The notes under the pieces were generated by a model that ran no database searches, was not told the DNA's origin, and saw only the letters and a list, made by a program, of their open reading frames with translations. DNA of 64,000 nucleotides, taken from Verrucomicrobiaceae bacterium. Lineage in GTDB: Bacteria; Verrucomicrobiota; Verrucomicrobiia; Verrucomicrobiales; Verrucomicrobiaceae. Location of the stretch: positions 496,001 to 560,000 of the forward strand of contig JADJPW010000002.1 of assembly GCA_016713035.1 (NCBI GenBank), given 5' to 3'. Positions 1-9,323 of this stretch are shown in pieces. Numbering within the stretch: the first letter of the stretch is position 1; each line of letters opens with the position of its first letter. The position numbers were made by a program, and so were the translations under genes.

Positions 1-203
1 AGTGATTACGAATTGAGCATCGAGACGCCGGCTGGCTGGCAGGTCATCGAAAGCATCCGAGGCAATTATCAACGCCGTCGTCGTCATGTGCTCAGCCACG
101 CAGAGCTTGTGACCGCGCTGCGGATCGTGGTTACGGCCACGAACGGCCTCCCCACGCACGCATCGTCGAAGTGCGTGCATATGAGCCAGTCGGCATGTCA
201 TGA
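1..203 (+). pseudogene. C-terminal end of a FAD-dependent-oxidoreductase-like protein (partial, apparent frameshift)
   Basis: The window opens inside a reading frame that gives ...GWQVIESIRGNYQRRRRH...VVTATNGLP. It then continues only if the frame changes at the C-run at 150-153, giving HARIVEVRAYEP and a TGA at 201-203. The pieces GNYQRRR, VTATNG and ARIVEVR fit the C-terminal beta-domain tail of secreted FAD-dependent oxidoreductases common in Planctomycetes and Verrucomicrobia (family recollection). Adding one C to the run restores a single continuous tail, so one base is probably missing. The 5' part lies outside the window. It is convergent with the sulfatase, 24 bases away. The family call rests on a short tail only. 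Confidence 0.5.
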
Positions 204-227
204 AGAGGCCTTACCTTGGCCTCTCAT

Positions 228-1658
228 TCACTTTTGCTTCTTCGCCTTCTTTTTTCCCTGGGCCGCACTGGGTTTCGCCTCACTCGCCCGGCGGATGACC
301 TCTGCAGACTCTGGCACACGGCCTTGATCCTGTGTTTGCTCGATCCAGCCGTCTAGCACATCTCGCAGCCGCTCCAGTGTGGCGCGATGTTCTGGGGTGT
401 TGGAGTTGACGAGGTTGTGTATCTGATGCGGGTCCGTCTCCAGATCGTAGAGTTCTTCCTCTGGCATGGTTGGGGCGGCTAGCGCGGCTTGCTCAGGCGT
501 GAGCTTGTTTTGCGCGGCGAGTTCTTTGATGAGATTCCACACGGGATACTGCTTTTCCTTGTACTCATTGTGCTGCAAAAAGGGTCGGTCTGGCGTGAAG
601 TTATGGATGTAGCGATAGCGTGCATCACGCACGCTGCGTAGGCGGAAAACAGTCATATCACAGCGATCCCTGGCACCAAAAACATACTCATGCGGAGCCT
701 CTGCCTGTGCGCCCATAAAAACCTGCCCTTGCATGCCGACAGGCTTGGGCACGCCAGCCCAGGAAAGCGTCGTTGCGGTCAGGTCGATGCTCATGAGTAG
801 CCGATCACTCACTTTGCCCGTCTCATAGCCCGATGGAGCAGGCAGGCCAGTCGGCCAGCTCAGGATAAAGGGCACCCACAGACCCTCTTCATAGACGAAC
901 TGCTTCGCACGCACATGGGCCGCGCCATTGTCGCCGACAAAGCAGACGACCGTATTCTCCAGTAGGCCATCACGCTTCAGCAGGGCCATGATTTTGCCGA
1001 TTTTTGCATCCAGGGCACTGGCGGCGTCCAGATACTGCGCCCAGTCCTTACGAGTGATCTCGTGCTCGGGGTAATATGGCGGTACCTCCACCTTCGCGGG
1101 ATCAGCGAGCGGCTCACCATGAAAGGTGCGGTGAGTCTCTTGGAAATTAATCTGTGCATAGAAAGGCTGGTGCGCCTTCAGATCATCCCACACTTCGGAA
1201 TCAAACGCCTGCTTTGGCGCGGAAAAATTCCAGTCTGTCTTTCCGGTGCCTTTAAAACCAGCCTCCGCAGGGAGCTCACGCACGTTCGCTGTGAAGTAGC
1301 CCGCCTCGCGCATCCGATCACTGATCAGCCGCACACCTTGAGGCAGGGTATAGCCATCATCGCGATGACTGCGGTGATTATGCGCACCGATCGTGGTCTG
1401 AAACATGCCCGTATTGAAGGCACTACGGCTCGCCGAGCACACGGGTGCCGTGGTGTAGTAGCGCGTGAAGCGCATCCCTTTCCCCGCTAGAGCGTCTAGC
1501 ACCGGCGTATGCACCTCACGCGTGCCATAACACCCCAAATGCGGCCCAAAATCCTCCGCGATGAGCCAGAGGATATTTGGACGCTTTTCCTGGGCAGACA
1601 AAGCGTGGATGGAAAAGAGCAACAGGAAGGCCAATAGACGGTTCATTGTCACCAGCAT
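228..1658 (-). CDS. Secreted sulfatase (formylglycine, type I)
   Basis: Hydrolyses sulfate esters, probably on polysaccharides, outside the cytoplasm. Residues 5-22 form a signal peptide (NRLLAFLLLFSIHALSA). The alkaline-phosphatase-fold core follows, with RPNILWLIAEDFG at the N-terminus (metal-binding Asp) and CSASR at residues 74-78. That is the C-x-A/P-S-R motif whose Cys is converted to formylglycine. GDNGAAH around residue 240 provides another metal ligand. The length of 476 residues suits the family, and the C-terminus ends in a lysine-rich tail. An ATG at 1646 (MNRLL) is an equally good start and puts the signal peptide at the very N-terminus. Two more sulfatases lie at 29-30 kb and 59-60 kb, so sulfated glycan use is likely. 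The substrate cannot be told from sequence. Confidence 0.92.
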   Translation of the reverse strand: MLVTMNRLLAFLLLFSIHALSAQEKRPNILWLIAEDFGPHLGCYGTREVHTPVLDALAGKGMRFTRYYTTAPVCSASRSAFNTGMFQTTIGAHNHRSHRDDGYTLPQGVRLISDRMREAGYFTANVRELPAEAGFKGTGKTDWNFSAPKQAFDSEVWDDLKAHQPFYAQINFQETHRTFHGEPLADPAKVEVPPYYPEHEITRKDWAQYLDAASALDAKIGKIMALLKRDGLLENTVVCFVGDNGAAHVRAKQFVYEEGLWVPFILSWPTGLPAPSGYETGKVSDRLLMSIDLTATTLSWAGVPKPVGMQGQVFMGAQAEAPHEYVFGARDRCDMTVFRLRSVRDARYRYIHNFTPDRPFLQHNEYKEKQYPVWNLIKELAAQNKLTPEQAALAAPTMPEEELYDLETDPHQIHNLVNSNTPEHRATLERLRDVLDGWIEQTQDQGRVPESAEVIRRASEAKPSAAQGKKKAKKQK

Positions 1659-1869
1659 GACTGATTACTACCCCATGAGGCAAGCGAGGATTTGTCCTTC
1701 ACTCACGATGGCTCCTGATGCTCCCCACTTCACCGCAGTTACGAGCAAACACACTCTCTCGGGCTAGAAGGACATCGGAGCGCGGTGTGTGCGGTTTGTG
1801 CCTCGAATCTAGGTTTTTCTGGCCTCAGGGCTTGTTTTTCAGCGGGGCTCCTCCATTCATGGCCCGCGC

Positions 1870-4800
1870 ATGAGTGCCGACACTAGACCGAATGTTTCTA
1901 AAAACGCCGTTTCCTCCGGGAAGGCGTTGTTGGACCGGCTGATGGCGGCGGTGGAGAAACTGGGCGCAAAAAAAAGCCTCGGAAGCCCCGCGACGGCAAA
2001 TACGATGCTGCCGGTGCTCATTGAGGTTTTTGCAGCTTTCAGCAAACTGGAGGGACAGATCGAGGAAGAGGATGTGGAGTCGAGCCTGGGCTATCTGCGC
2101 TACGATTATCCAGAGGCGATCTACGCGGACATGCGGCGTCTTTATTTTGAGGCGCTGCAGCAGCCCCAGGATCTCACGCAGCGGGCGAAGGAACTCTCAC
2201 GCACTCTCACGCAAGAGCAGAAAATCCTGCTCGGCGTGCAGCTCTACCTGCTCATCTCACGCGGTCAGCAGAACCAGCGGCAGATGGTGGAGTTTTATCT
2301 CTTCATGACGAATCTGGGCATCGCTGCTCAGTCGATCGACATCGTTTATCAGCTCAATGCTGGCGATAAACCGCCGGAGGAAGGCTTTGATAGCAAAGGC
2401 GGGCAGCCACTGGAGACGCTACGCATCGCCTCTCAGCCGCCGAGTGATGTGCTGCTGCGTTCCTTGCCGAAGGAGCGCAGTGTGGTGGCCTTTCGCTTCC
2501 AAAACCTGGTGCTTTTGAAAAACACGGGCACGGCGGACATTTTGGTGCGCAGCCGTCGGCAGTCCCCAGGGGAGTTTTGCCGCCTCTATCCCGGTGAGCG
2601 TGTAGTGCTGGGGGATGTGACTCTGGATTACAATGATCTCGTCTCCTATTTCAATGCGAAGAAAACCCTCACGGGCTCGCAGATCTACCTGACGATCACG
2701 GAGGATGGCGATGCAGAGATCGCGCCGCAGCGCGGGCGTGGCACACACCTGAGGCTGAGTTTTGGACTTGGGGTGACGGTGGAGGCACTGCGCACGACAC
2801 CCGCGACGCTCAATGGCACACTTTTGAGCAGTGGGACGAAGATCGAGGCCAGTATCGAGGATAAACTCATCGCGCATGGTGAGGTAGAGATCGCGCTGCG
2901 GGATCTGCGCACGCGTGCACAGGAGTATGGGGGCCAGTTCCGCCTAGAGGGCAGCCGCAATACGTATCTGGTATCGAATAAGCCAGAGCTGCTCGATGAA
3001 GGTGGAATCCTGCTGAGTGATGACACGGATGGCGAGATACTGCTGCGCATTGAGTGCAACTACTCGCAAAAAACGGGTGTGCTGGAGGTGCTGCGCTCCT
3101 CCCGCCCGATCTATGTCGGCCAGGTGCCTGTGCGTGACCGCTTCACACTGCATGATGGTGATACGATCACGCTGGGGGAGGGGCAGTATTTGCGCTGCCA
3201 CTTCAGTGACCGTATTATTGAGGAGGAAAGAAACATCGTGCGCCAACTGGAGGTGCGTGAGCTGCAGCACCGGTTTGATTCACGAGACACGGCGCTGGAC
3301 GGGATCAGCTTCCTAGCGCGGCGTGGGGAGATGATCTGCGTGATGGGGCCTAGTGGGTGCGGAAAGAGCACGCTGCTGCGTGTTTTGGGTGGTCAGCTCA
3401 AGCCACGCGGTGGTGAGGTGCTGATGAATGGCATGCCACTTTACAGCCATCTGGAGGACCTCACTCCGTACATCGCCTACATCCCACAGGAGGATGCTTT
3501 TGATCCCCTGCTGAAGGTGCAGGAGAATCTGGATTTCAGCGTGGCGGTGCGTTGCCCACATCTGAAAACAGAGGAGCGGCGCAAGCGTGTCGAGGCGAAA
3601 CTGGCGGAACTAGGCCTGGCCGATATGCGCAAGCGCCTCGCAGGCACTCCGCAGCAAAAATTCCTCAGCGGAGGAGAAAGGAAGCGCCTCAATGCAGGCC
3701 TCGACATGATCGGCATCTCGGATGTGTATCTTTTCGACGAGCCTACCTCCGGCTTGTCCTCCAAAGACAGCGAGCATGTGCTGGAGATCATTCGGAACCT
3801 CGCCCGCAACAAAATCGTCATCATCTCCATCCATCAGCCCAGCATGCGATTGCTGAAGATGTTCGACAAAGCGGTGATGCTCGACCGAGGGGGCAAGATG
3901 GCCTATCACGGCACTCCACAGGGGATGCTGGAGTATTTCTGGCGTGTTTACCAGACGGAGACAGGGCACGGACTGGATGCAGCCGGGGCACCACCAGATA
4001 ATTTAACCGCAGACTTTGTTTTCGATGTGCTGGAGACGCCGCTGCGAGACATCAGTGGCGACATCATTCATGAAAGAAGCCCAGATGGCCATCTAGTGGC
4101 ATCTAGGCGCTTTCCGCCGAATTTTTGGCGCGACTCGTATCAGCGCCATCTCATCATGGAGAGCATGGCGAAGCAGCAAGCTGCGCCTGGAAGCACCAAT
4201 CTCATCGCCCGGCCGCGTGATAAGACAGGCACGGCCACTGGCACACGGGGCCGCACCGCGCCGAAGCCGCCGAAACATACCTTCCGAGAGGAGGGCATCC
4301 TCTTCATCACGCTGCTCCAGCGTGCCTTCCTGGCAAAGCTGCGCAATCGCACGAATCTGCTCACCACCCTGCTGGAGGCTCCCCTCCTGGCATGGCTGAT
4401 CTCCTCCGTGCTCAAGTACAGCGAGGAGGCTCACTATACCTTTGCCACGGCATTCCACATTCCGACGTATTTGTTCATGAGCCTCGTCGTGGCGATGTTT
4501 TTGGGACTCACCAATAGCGCCGATGAGATCATCCGTGATCGCCACACGCTCAATCGCGAGCGTAATCATAACCTGCGCACCTTTTACTACCTCAGTGGCA
4601 AGATCATCACACTGGCAGCCTTCGCCTTTATCCAATGCGTGATTTACCTCATGATTGGGAATTGGGTGCTGGAGATTCGTGACATGTTCCTCATCCATCT
4701 GTGGTGGATGTTTCTCACCGCGCTGACTGGGGGATGCCTGGGGCTTTTCATCAGCAGCATCGTCACGGACAGCCGCACCGCGGTGAATGCCATCCCGCTC

Positions 4801-5502
4801 ATCTTGATCCCGCAGATCATCCTGGGAGGGGCGCTGATCAAATATGAGGAGATGAATAAAAATCTCGACCTCGTGTACTCGATGAGTCGCTGGATGAAAA
4901 CGCCCGTCACCGAGGATGAAAATCCCAGTAAGCTCAAGGTGCCATTCATCTGCCAATTCATGCCGCTGCGCTGGAGCTATGAAGGCATGATCATCTCCCA
5001 ATCCAAGCTCAATCCACTCACAAGAAACCAGGACTTCCTCGATGAGCGTATCCAGGCACTCCTGCCGCCGCGGGGCGTCGAAATGTCTGAGCAACAGCGC
5101 CATGAGCTTGATTTGACGAAGCAGAGCCTCGCGGTCGTCAGTGGCCTATATGCGGATAATCCGCGTGAGATCCGCAAGCGCCTAGGCTCGCTACATGATG
5201 CGGTCATCAGCGGCAGGTTGGAGACGGGCTTCCTAGAGTCCTTGCAGCAAAGCGGGGAAAAAGTCAGCGCGGAAGAAATTTACGTGAACCGTAAAGTGCT
5301 CGATCTCGTCACAAAGGCCGAGATGGAGCGCGAGGACTACCGGCGAAAATCCAGCCCAAACGTGTTCTTCGGCACTCAGAAGGTGTACTTTGACACGAAA
5401 TTCAATACCTTGTGGATCAACAGCTTGGTCATTCTCTTCAATATCGGGCTGATCATCCTCGCGGTGCAGATCTCACTGCGCCGACAGCTCACTCGCGTCT
5501 GA
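1870..5502 (+). CDS. FHA-like/ABCG-type ABC transporter (fused ATPase and permease)
   Basis: A 1210-residue fusion. Residues 1-160 are alpha-helical and resemble a TerB-like domain (inference). Residues 170-450 contain two beta-rich stretches, the second ending HDGDTITLGEGQYLRCHF in the manner of an FHA domain. The ATPase has Walker A GPSGCGKST (493-501), signature LSGGER (599-604), Walker B VYLFDEPTSG (619-628) and an H-loop in SIHQPS. The C-terminal third holds an ABC2-type permease with several hydrophobic segments and a last one at the extreme C-terminus. ATPase-before-permease order is that of ABCG half-transporters. A PLD-like gene and an SDR follow within 16 bases and a 4-base overlap, suggesting one operon. 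The transported substrate is unknown. Confidence 0.88.
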   Translation: MSADTRPNVSKNAVSSGKALLDRLMAAVEKLGAKKSLGSPATANTMLPVLIEVFAAFSKLEGQIEEEDVESSLGYLRYDYPEAIYADMRRLYFEALQQPQDLTQRAKELSRTLTQEQKILLGVQLYLLISRGQQNQRQMVEFYLFMTNLGIAAQSIDIVYQLNAGDKPPEEGFDSKGGQPLETLRIASQPPSDVLLRSLPKERSVVAFRFQNLVLLKNTGTADILVRSRRQSPGEFCRLYPGERVVLGDVTLDYNDLVSYFNAKKTLTGSQIYLTITEDGDAEIAPQRGRGTHLRLSFGLGVTVEALRTTPATLNGTLLSSGTKIEASIEDKLIAHGEVEIALRDLRTRAQEYGGQFRLEGSRNTYLVSNKPELLDEGGILLSDDTDGEILLRIECNYSQKTGVLEVLRSSRPIYVGQVPVRDRFTLHDGDTITLGEGQYLRCHFSDRIIEEERNIVRQLEVRELQHRFDSRDTALDGISFLARRGEMICVMGPSGCGKSTLLRVLGGQLKPRGGEVLMNGMPLYSHLEDLTPYIAYIPQEDAFDPLLKVQENLDFSVAVRCPHLKTEERRKRVEAKLAELGLADMRKRLAGTPQQKFLSGGERKRLNAGLDMIGISDVYLFDEPTSGLSSKDSEHVLEIIRNLARNKIVIISIHQPSMRLLKMFDKAVMLDRGGKMAYHGTPQGMLEYFWRVYQTETGHGLDAAGAPPDNLTADFVFDVLETPLRDISGDIIHERSPDGHLVASRRFPPNFWRDSYQRHLIMESMAKQQAAPGSTNLIARPRDKTGTATGTRGRTAPKPPKHTFREEGILFITLLQRAFLAKLRNRTNLLTTLLEAPLLAWLISSVLKYSEEAHYTFATAFHIPTYLFMSLVVAMFLGLTNSADEIIRDRHTLNRERNHNLRTFYYLSGKIITLAAFAFIQCVIYLMIGNWVLEIRDMFLIHLWWMFLTALTGGCLGLFISSIVTDSRTAVNAIPLILIPQIILGGALIKYEEMNKNLDLVYSMSRWMKTPVTEDENPSKLKVPFICQFMPLRWSYEGMIISQSKLNPLTRNQDFLDERIQALLPPRGVEMSEQQRHELDLTKQSLAVVSGLYADNPREIRKRLGSLHDAVISGRLETGFLESLQQSGEKVSAEEIYVNRKVLDLVTKAEMEREDYRRKSSPNVFFGTQKVYFDTKFNTLWINSLVILFNIGLIILAVQISLRRQLTRV

Positions 5503-5517
5503 GCAGGGCACCTCACC

Positions 5518-6051
5518 ATGTCTGCTGGAGCCACCAAACTCGTCCTGAATCACGAAACCTACTCGGAGGTGCTGCAGGGCATCATCCCAGGAGCGAGGCG
5601 GATGCTATGGATCGTCACCGCCGACATCAAAGACCTGCATACCAGTGATGGCGGTAGCTTCGTGCCGCTCCTGAAGGTGCTCGCGGATAAGCTCGATGAG
5701 GGAGTCGAAATCCGCCTCATTCACGCCAAGGAGCCGGGGCCGCGCTTTCGCGAGGATTTCGACAAATACCCGCAGTTCCTCCAAAGTGACCGCTTTGAGC
5801 GACTTCTCTGCCCACGGATGCACATGAAGTGCATCATCGCGGATGGACGTGAGGCCTACATCGGCTCCGCAAACCTCACTGGTGCAGGATTGGGGGCCAA
5901 AAGTCAGCATAGACGGAATTTTGAAGCCGGAATCGTCACGGAGGATCGCCAGATGATCGCTGGCTTGATGGAGTTCCTCGATGCCTTTTACCTCGGTGAT
6001 CACTGTCTCAAATGCCAGCGGCGTGATGTATGCCCTGATCCTATCGCATGA
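5518..6051 (+). CDS. Phospholipase-D-like protein with a single HKD motif
   Basis: A 177-residue protein with the PLD motif HMKCIIAD followed by IGSANLTGAG (H about residue 102), the HxK(x)4D...GSxN signature of the phospholipase D superfamily. One motif means it would need to dimerise to form an active site, as small PLD nucleases do. The C-terminus has a CLKCQRRDVC cysteine pattern that could bind a metal. It starts 16 bases after the ABC transporter stop, and its TGA overlaps the next ATG (ATGA at 6048-6051), so the three genes are probably translationally coupled. It could act on phospholipid or nucleic acid; the sequence does not decide. Confidence 0.8.
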   Translation: MSAGATKLVLNHETYSEVLQGIIPGARRMLWIVTADIKDLHTSDGGSFVPLLKVLADKLDEGVEIRLIHAKEPGPRFREDFDKYPQFLQSDRFERLLCPRMHMKCIIADGREAYIGSANLTGAGLGAKSQHRRNFEAGIVTEDRQMIAGLMEFLDAFYLGDHCLKCQRRDVCPDPIA

Positions 6052-6710
6052 CTCCCAAAGCACTCATCACAGGCGGTGCGGGGGATCTCGCGCAGCAAAT
6101 CCGCATCGAGCTCCTTTCCGCCGGTTGGGAGGTGCTATCCCCAGGACGCGAGGAGCTGGATGTGAGTGATGCCTCCTCAGTGAAGGCCTATTTTGGTCAG
6201 ATCGACCGACTGGACCTTCTCATCAACAATGCGGGACTCTTTATCGATAAACCCTTCGTTTCCATGAAGGAGGAAGATTTCACCCAAGTGCTCGATGTCT
6301 GCCTACGAGGGGCTTTTTTATGCTCGCAGGCAGCTATAAAGCTCATGTCTCAGCAGCGTGAGGGCCACATCATCCACATCGGCTCATTTTCCGCTCTCAC
6401 TGGCCCGGTGGGGCAATCCAATTATGCAGCGGCCAAAGCCGGGATCATCGCCCTGAGTCAGAGCATCGCTCTAGAATATGGATCATGGAATGTGCGGTCG
6501 AATTGCGTCCTGCCCGGCTTCCTCGACACCAAAATGACGCGGCACCTGCTGTCTGATTCGGTATTTCGTGATCAACTGCTCGCCCGACATGCATTGGGCC
6601 GCATCAGCACAGTGGCAGATGCGGCCCGAATGATTGTTTTCCTACACAGCATGTCTCACGTGAGCGGCCAAGTCTTCCAGCTCGATAGCCGGATCAGCCC
6701 CTGGGAATGA
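6048..6710 (+). CDS. Short-chain dehydrogenase/reductase (FabG-like)
   Basis: A 220-residue SDR that probably reduces a carbonyl or oxidises an alcohol with NAD(P). The N-terminal ITGGAGDLA is the cofactor loop, though slightly off the usual TGxxxGxG. NNAG is present, and the catalytic set appears as GSFSA...SNYAAAKAG (Ser, Tyr, Lys). The PG motif occurs as LPGFLDTKM. It is the last gene of the transporter/PLD/SDR run. The substrate is unknown; the coupling to a phospholipase-D-like protein and an exporter hints at lipid or envelope chemistry (inference). Confidence 0.85.
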   Translation: MTPKALITGGAGDLAQQIRIELLSAGWEVLSPGREELDVSDASSVKAYFGQIDRLDLLINNAGLFIDKPFVSMKEEDFTQVLDVCLRGAFLCSQAAIKLMSQQREGHIIHIGSFSALTGPVGQSNYAAAKAGIIALSQSIALEYGSWNVRSNCVLPGFLDTKMTRHLLSDSVFRDQLLARHALGRISTVADAARMIVFLHSMSHVSGQVFQLDSRISPWE

Positions 6711-6712
6711 GA

Positions 6713-7446
6713 TCAGCGCAAGTGACGGCGGCGGCGAACGATGAGGACCAGGCCAACCGAGGCTAGCAGAACCGCGCCGGAAGGCTCAGGAACAGCACAC
6801 ACGCAGCCACCGATTTTGATGCCCGTATCGAAATCGAGACCTCTTGTGAACTCTGTTTTTGTTGTACCTCCGTCATTCGAATAGAAGAAACTCAAATTTT
6901 CGGTGGTGGTGATAGTTTCGTCTAGGGTGTAGGTTTTACTAGCCGAGTAAGCAACTTCATAATACTCTCCTTTGGTGCCAAAGCCGTAATACAGCCTTTC
7001 TCCTTTGCCACTGGCGACACTGATTTCGCTTTCCAAGGTCGAAGATAGATTCACACAGATCAAAGTCTTCAAACCGCAGAAATAGTAACCGGAGGGAGCG
7101 GTAGCTCCTGTGATGCTGGCTGTTCCTGCTGCCAAGAAGTCGCCAGGTTCAGTATCAAAGACGATGGCATCGAGACCGCTGTCCACTGACCACGGGATAC
7201 CATTAGAATTAGCGTCTTGCCAGGCTATTTGGACCGAGAAATTGCCGCTCATAGAGCCCAGATTGGTTCCTTCCCAAGTCACATTTGAGAAATTGCCAGA
7301 CATGGTTCCAAAGCCACTCCCTAAAAGAGGATTGCCCGGTGAGGAGGTTACGGAAAATTGATCAATCCAAAAATGTTATCAGCCGCTCGGGAAAGGCTCG
7401 ATAAACTGAGGAATAATCCTAATGCTAATTTTGTGATGAGTTTCAT
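6713..7446 (-). pseudogene. PEP-CTERM exported protein, signal peptide and body in different frames
   Basis: A short frame from ATG 7446 encodes a clear signal peptide (MKLITKLALGLFLSLSSLS) and stops at 7348-7350. The mature protein is read in the -1 frame from about 7375 (FWIDQFSVTSSPG...) to 6713. It ends in CAVPEPSGAVLLASVGLVLIVRRRR, split here as VPEP, a hydrophobic helix and an Arg cluster: a PEP-CTERM sorting signal handled by exosortase. The break falls at a run of five A on the plus strand (7368-7372). One extra base there would join the two parts into a protein of about 237 residues. A start at 7303 would leave the protein with no signal peptide, which is implausible for a PEP-CTERM substrate. 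Either an indel error or a real recent frameshift. Confidence 0.75.
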
Positions 7447-7688
7447 TTTGCTGCTGTGCCGTTGCGGTGATTACTCTCAAGAACAATCATCCTTAGGCAC
7501 ACTCAATTTATCACAGTTTACATAATTATAAAATGATTTTTATGGAAATTTTATTCTCAATTATGATAATTAGCGGTGCGCACAGGGCAAAACACCTCAC
7601 GAATCACCTTAGACAGGAAATGCCTGGAATTCCTCTTTCGTTTTATTTACCCCCTCTAAACTCCACTTCCCACACAAAAACCACCACC

Positions 7689-8750
7689 ATGACGCCCGAA
7701 GAAGCCAAAGCCAAGCTCGACAACCAGGTTCGCGAAATCATCAACTGGCACTTCTCGCCGGAAACCGGCTGCCCGTTCTGGCTGGAGTGGGCGAAGAAGA
7801 ATTTCGACCCGCGTGGTGTGGTGAACAGCTACGAGGACATCATCGCGAAGTTTGACCACTTCCAGGACGAGTATCTCCGCGACCTCCAGCCCGAGGTTTG
7901 GGTGCCAAAAGCCTTCGAAGGCAAGCCCTTCAACATTTTCGAAACCGGCGGCACCACCGGCATGCCCAAGCAGCGCATCGGCTGGAACGACTTCCGCGTC
8001 GATTACGAGGAATTCAGTCACAAGCTGGCCGACGAGCATTTCCCGAAGGGCAAAAGCTGGATCATGGTCGGCCCTACCGGTCCGCGTCGCCTGCGCCTCG
8101 CCGTGGAGCATTTGGCGAACTATCGTGGCAGCTCCTGCTACTTCGTCGATCTCGATCCTCGCTTCGTGAAGAAGGTCATTTCGAACAAGCAGTTCGATGT
8201 CGCCCGTCAATACATGGATCACGCCGTCGATCAGGCCGTGCTGCTGCTGAAGAATCGCCGCATCAGTGCCATCTTCACCACTCCGAAACTGCTCGAAGCT
8301 CTCGCTGAAAAAGTCGATCTCTATGGCGTCGGCATTCGCGGCTGCTTCGTCGGTGGCACCACCATGACGCCGCAGTATGTGCGTTTCATCGTGGAAGAAG
8401 TCCTCGAAGGCAAAATCGGCTTCTACCCGACCTACGGCAATACCTTGATGGGCCTGGCCGCCAGCGTGCCGCTCACGCCGGAGGACAATTTCTCCATTAC
8501 CTACTACGCCCCGCAGCCACGTGCCGTGCTGCGCATCGTGAACCCGAACGCCACCAACGAAACCGTCGATTACGACGCTTGGGGCCGTGTCGAGCTCACC
8601 ACGCTCACCAAAGAGTTCTTCATGCCGCGCTTTCTCGAACGCGACGAAGCCATGCGCCGCAAACCCCGCGCCCCCTACGCCTGGGACGGCGTCGCCGACG
8701 TCCGCCCCTTCGGCGCGATGGAGAAGACCATTGTTGAGGGCGTGTATTAA
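7689..8750 (+). CDS. Adenylate-forming enzyme (EhpF/LuxE/PaaK-like)
   Basis: Activates a carboxylic acid with ATP. The 353-residue protein has the nucleotide loop FETGGTTGMPK (the ST/GTTG-x-PK motif), YPTYGNT and WGRVELT, typical of the ANL superfamily. It is shorter than acyl-CoA ligases and appears to lack a full C-terminal swing domain, like LuxE acyl-protein synthetases and EhpF of griseoluteic acid formation (family knowledge). The ATG at 7689 was chosen over upstream ones because composition becomes coding-like only there. An aldehyde dehydrogenase and an iron-type alcohol dehydrogenase follow downstream on the same strand, so acid to aldehyde to alcohol (or the reverse) is a reasonable pathway. 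The acid substrate is unknown. Confidence 0.75.
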   Translation: MTPEEAKAKLDNQVREIINWHFSPETGCPFWLEWAKKNFDPRGVVNSYEDIIAKFDHFQDEYLRDLQPEVWVPKAFEGKPFNIFETGGTTGMPKQRIGWNDFRVDYEEFSHKLADEHFPKGKSWIMVGPTGPRRLRLAVEHLANYRGSSCYFVDLDPRFVKKVISNKQFDVARQYMDHAVDQAVLLLKNRRISAIFTTPKLLEALAEKVDLYGVGIRGCFVGGTTMTPQYVRFIVEEVLEGKIGFYPTYGNTLMGLAASVPLTPEDNFSITYYAPQPRAVLRIVNPNATNETVDYDAWGRVELTTLTKEFFMPRFLERDEAMRRKPRAPYAWDGVADVRPFGAMEKTIVEGVY

Positions 8751-8765
8751 CGCTAAACTCCTGCC

Positions 8766-9323
8766 ATGCAGACTGAAACGCTGGCGCAAAAACTCGGCTT
8801 CGCGACACCTGTGTCGCGTCTCAGGGAAGTGGCGAAGCGTTTCGGTCTGGTGACGGAAAAAGACCTCATCGACGAGGCTGTGGCACGCGGCTGTTTTCAT
8901 TACATGCAGCAGATTGGCCACCCGCCGATTCAGCGGGTTAGTGAGACGGAGTTTTCTAATGAAGAGCTGGCAATTGCTTTGCTCTCCGTTTCCAACAACT
9001 ACGAGCCTTGGCTGATCCGCGTCGGAGCTATGCTGCTCAGTCATCCAGGCAATCAGACGGACAAGTTAAGTCAGTTAGCAAAACAGGAGCAAAGCGAGTC
9101 GGTTCTGCGTGAAATCGCATTGGCAGGTGATCGCTACGAACCGGAGACGGCTTTTTGGAAGGAGTTGCTTTCTCTGCTGCCTGAAACGCCGCCGCTCAAA
9201 AGTGGAGTGTTGCCCCATCACACGCGTTTTGTTTCCATGCCAGGTCTCATCGGCCCCAAAACTTACGGACTGACAAAATGGCTGCGTCCACAAAAACCTG
9301 CGGGTCTTGGTTATGCAGCCTGA
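8766..9323 (+). CDS. Unknown protein paired with a nucleotidyltransferase-like gene
   Basis: A 185-residue, largely helical soluble protein with no signal peptide and no motif I recognise. It starts 15 bases after the adenylate-forming gene, and its TGA (9321-9323) overlaps the start of the next gene (ATG 9313), so the two are probably co-translated. Small helical partners overlapping DUF6036/AbiEii-like nucleotidyltransferases are common in toxin-antitoxin-like pairs, which is the best contextual guess. The pair interrupts an otherwise coherent enzyme cluster, suggesting it was inserted as a unit. Confidence 0.65.
   Translation: MQTETLAQKLGFATPVSRLREVAKRFGLVTEKDLIDEAVARGCFHYMQQIGHPPIQRVSETEFSNEELAIALLSVSNNYEPWLIRVGAMLLSHPGNQTDKLSQLAKQEQSESVLREIALAGDRYEPETAFWKELLSLLPETPPLKSGVLPHHTRFVSMPGLIGPKTYGLTKWLRPQKPAGLGYAA

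Noticed and set aside
7348..7446. Programmed -1 frameshift in the PEP-CTERM gene
   Set aside because: The -1 frame does match, but CATTTTT is a poor slippery heptamer and no following stem was seen; an indel in the homopolymer is simpler.
7533..7688. N-terminal extension of the adenylate-forming enzyme from ATG 7533
   Set aside because: The stretch is A/T-rich with unnatural composition and looks like promoter DNA; family-like sequence starts at 7689.
7656..9044. Long open frame on the minus strand opposite the adenylate-forming gene
   Set aside because: It mirrors the codon pattern of the plus-strand genes, has no recognisable motif, and the plus-strand proteins are clear.
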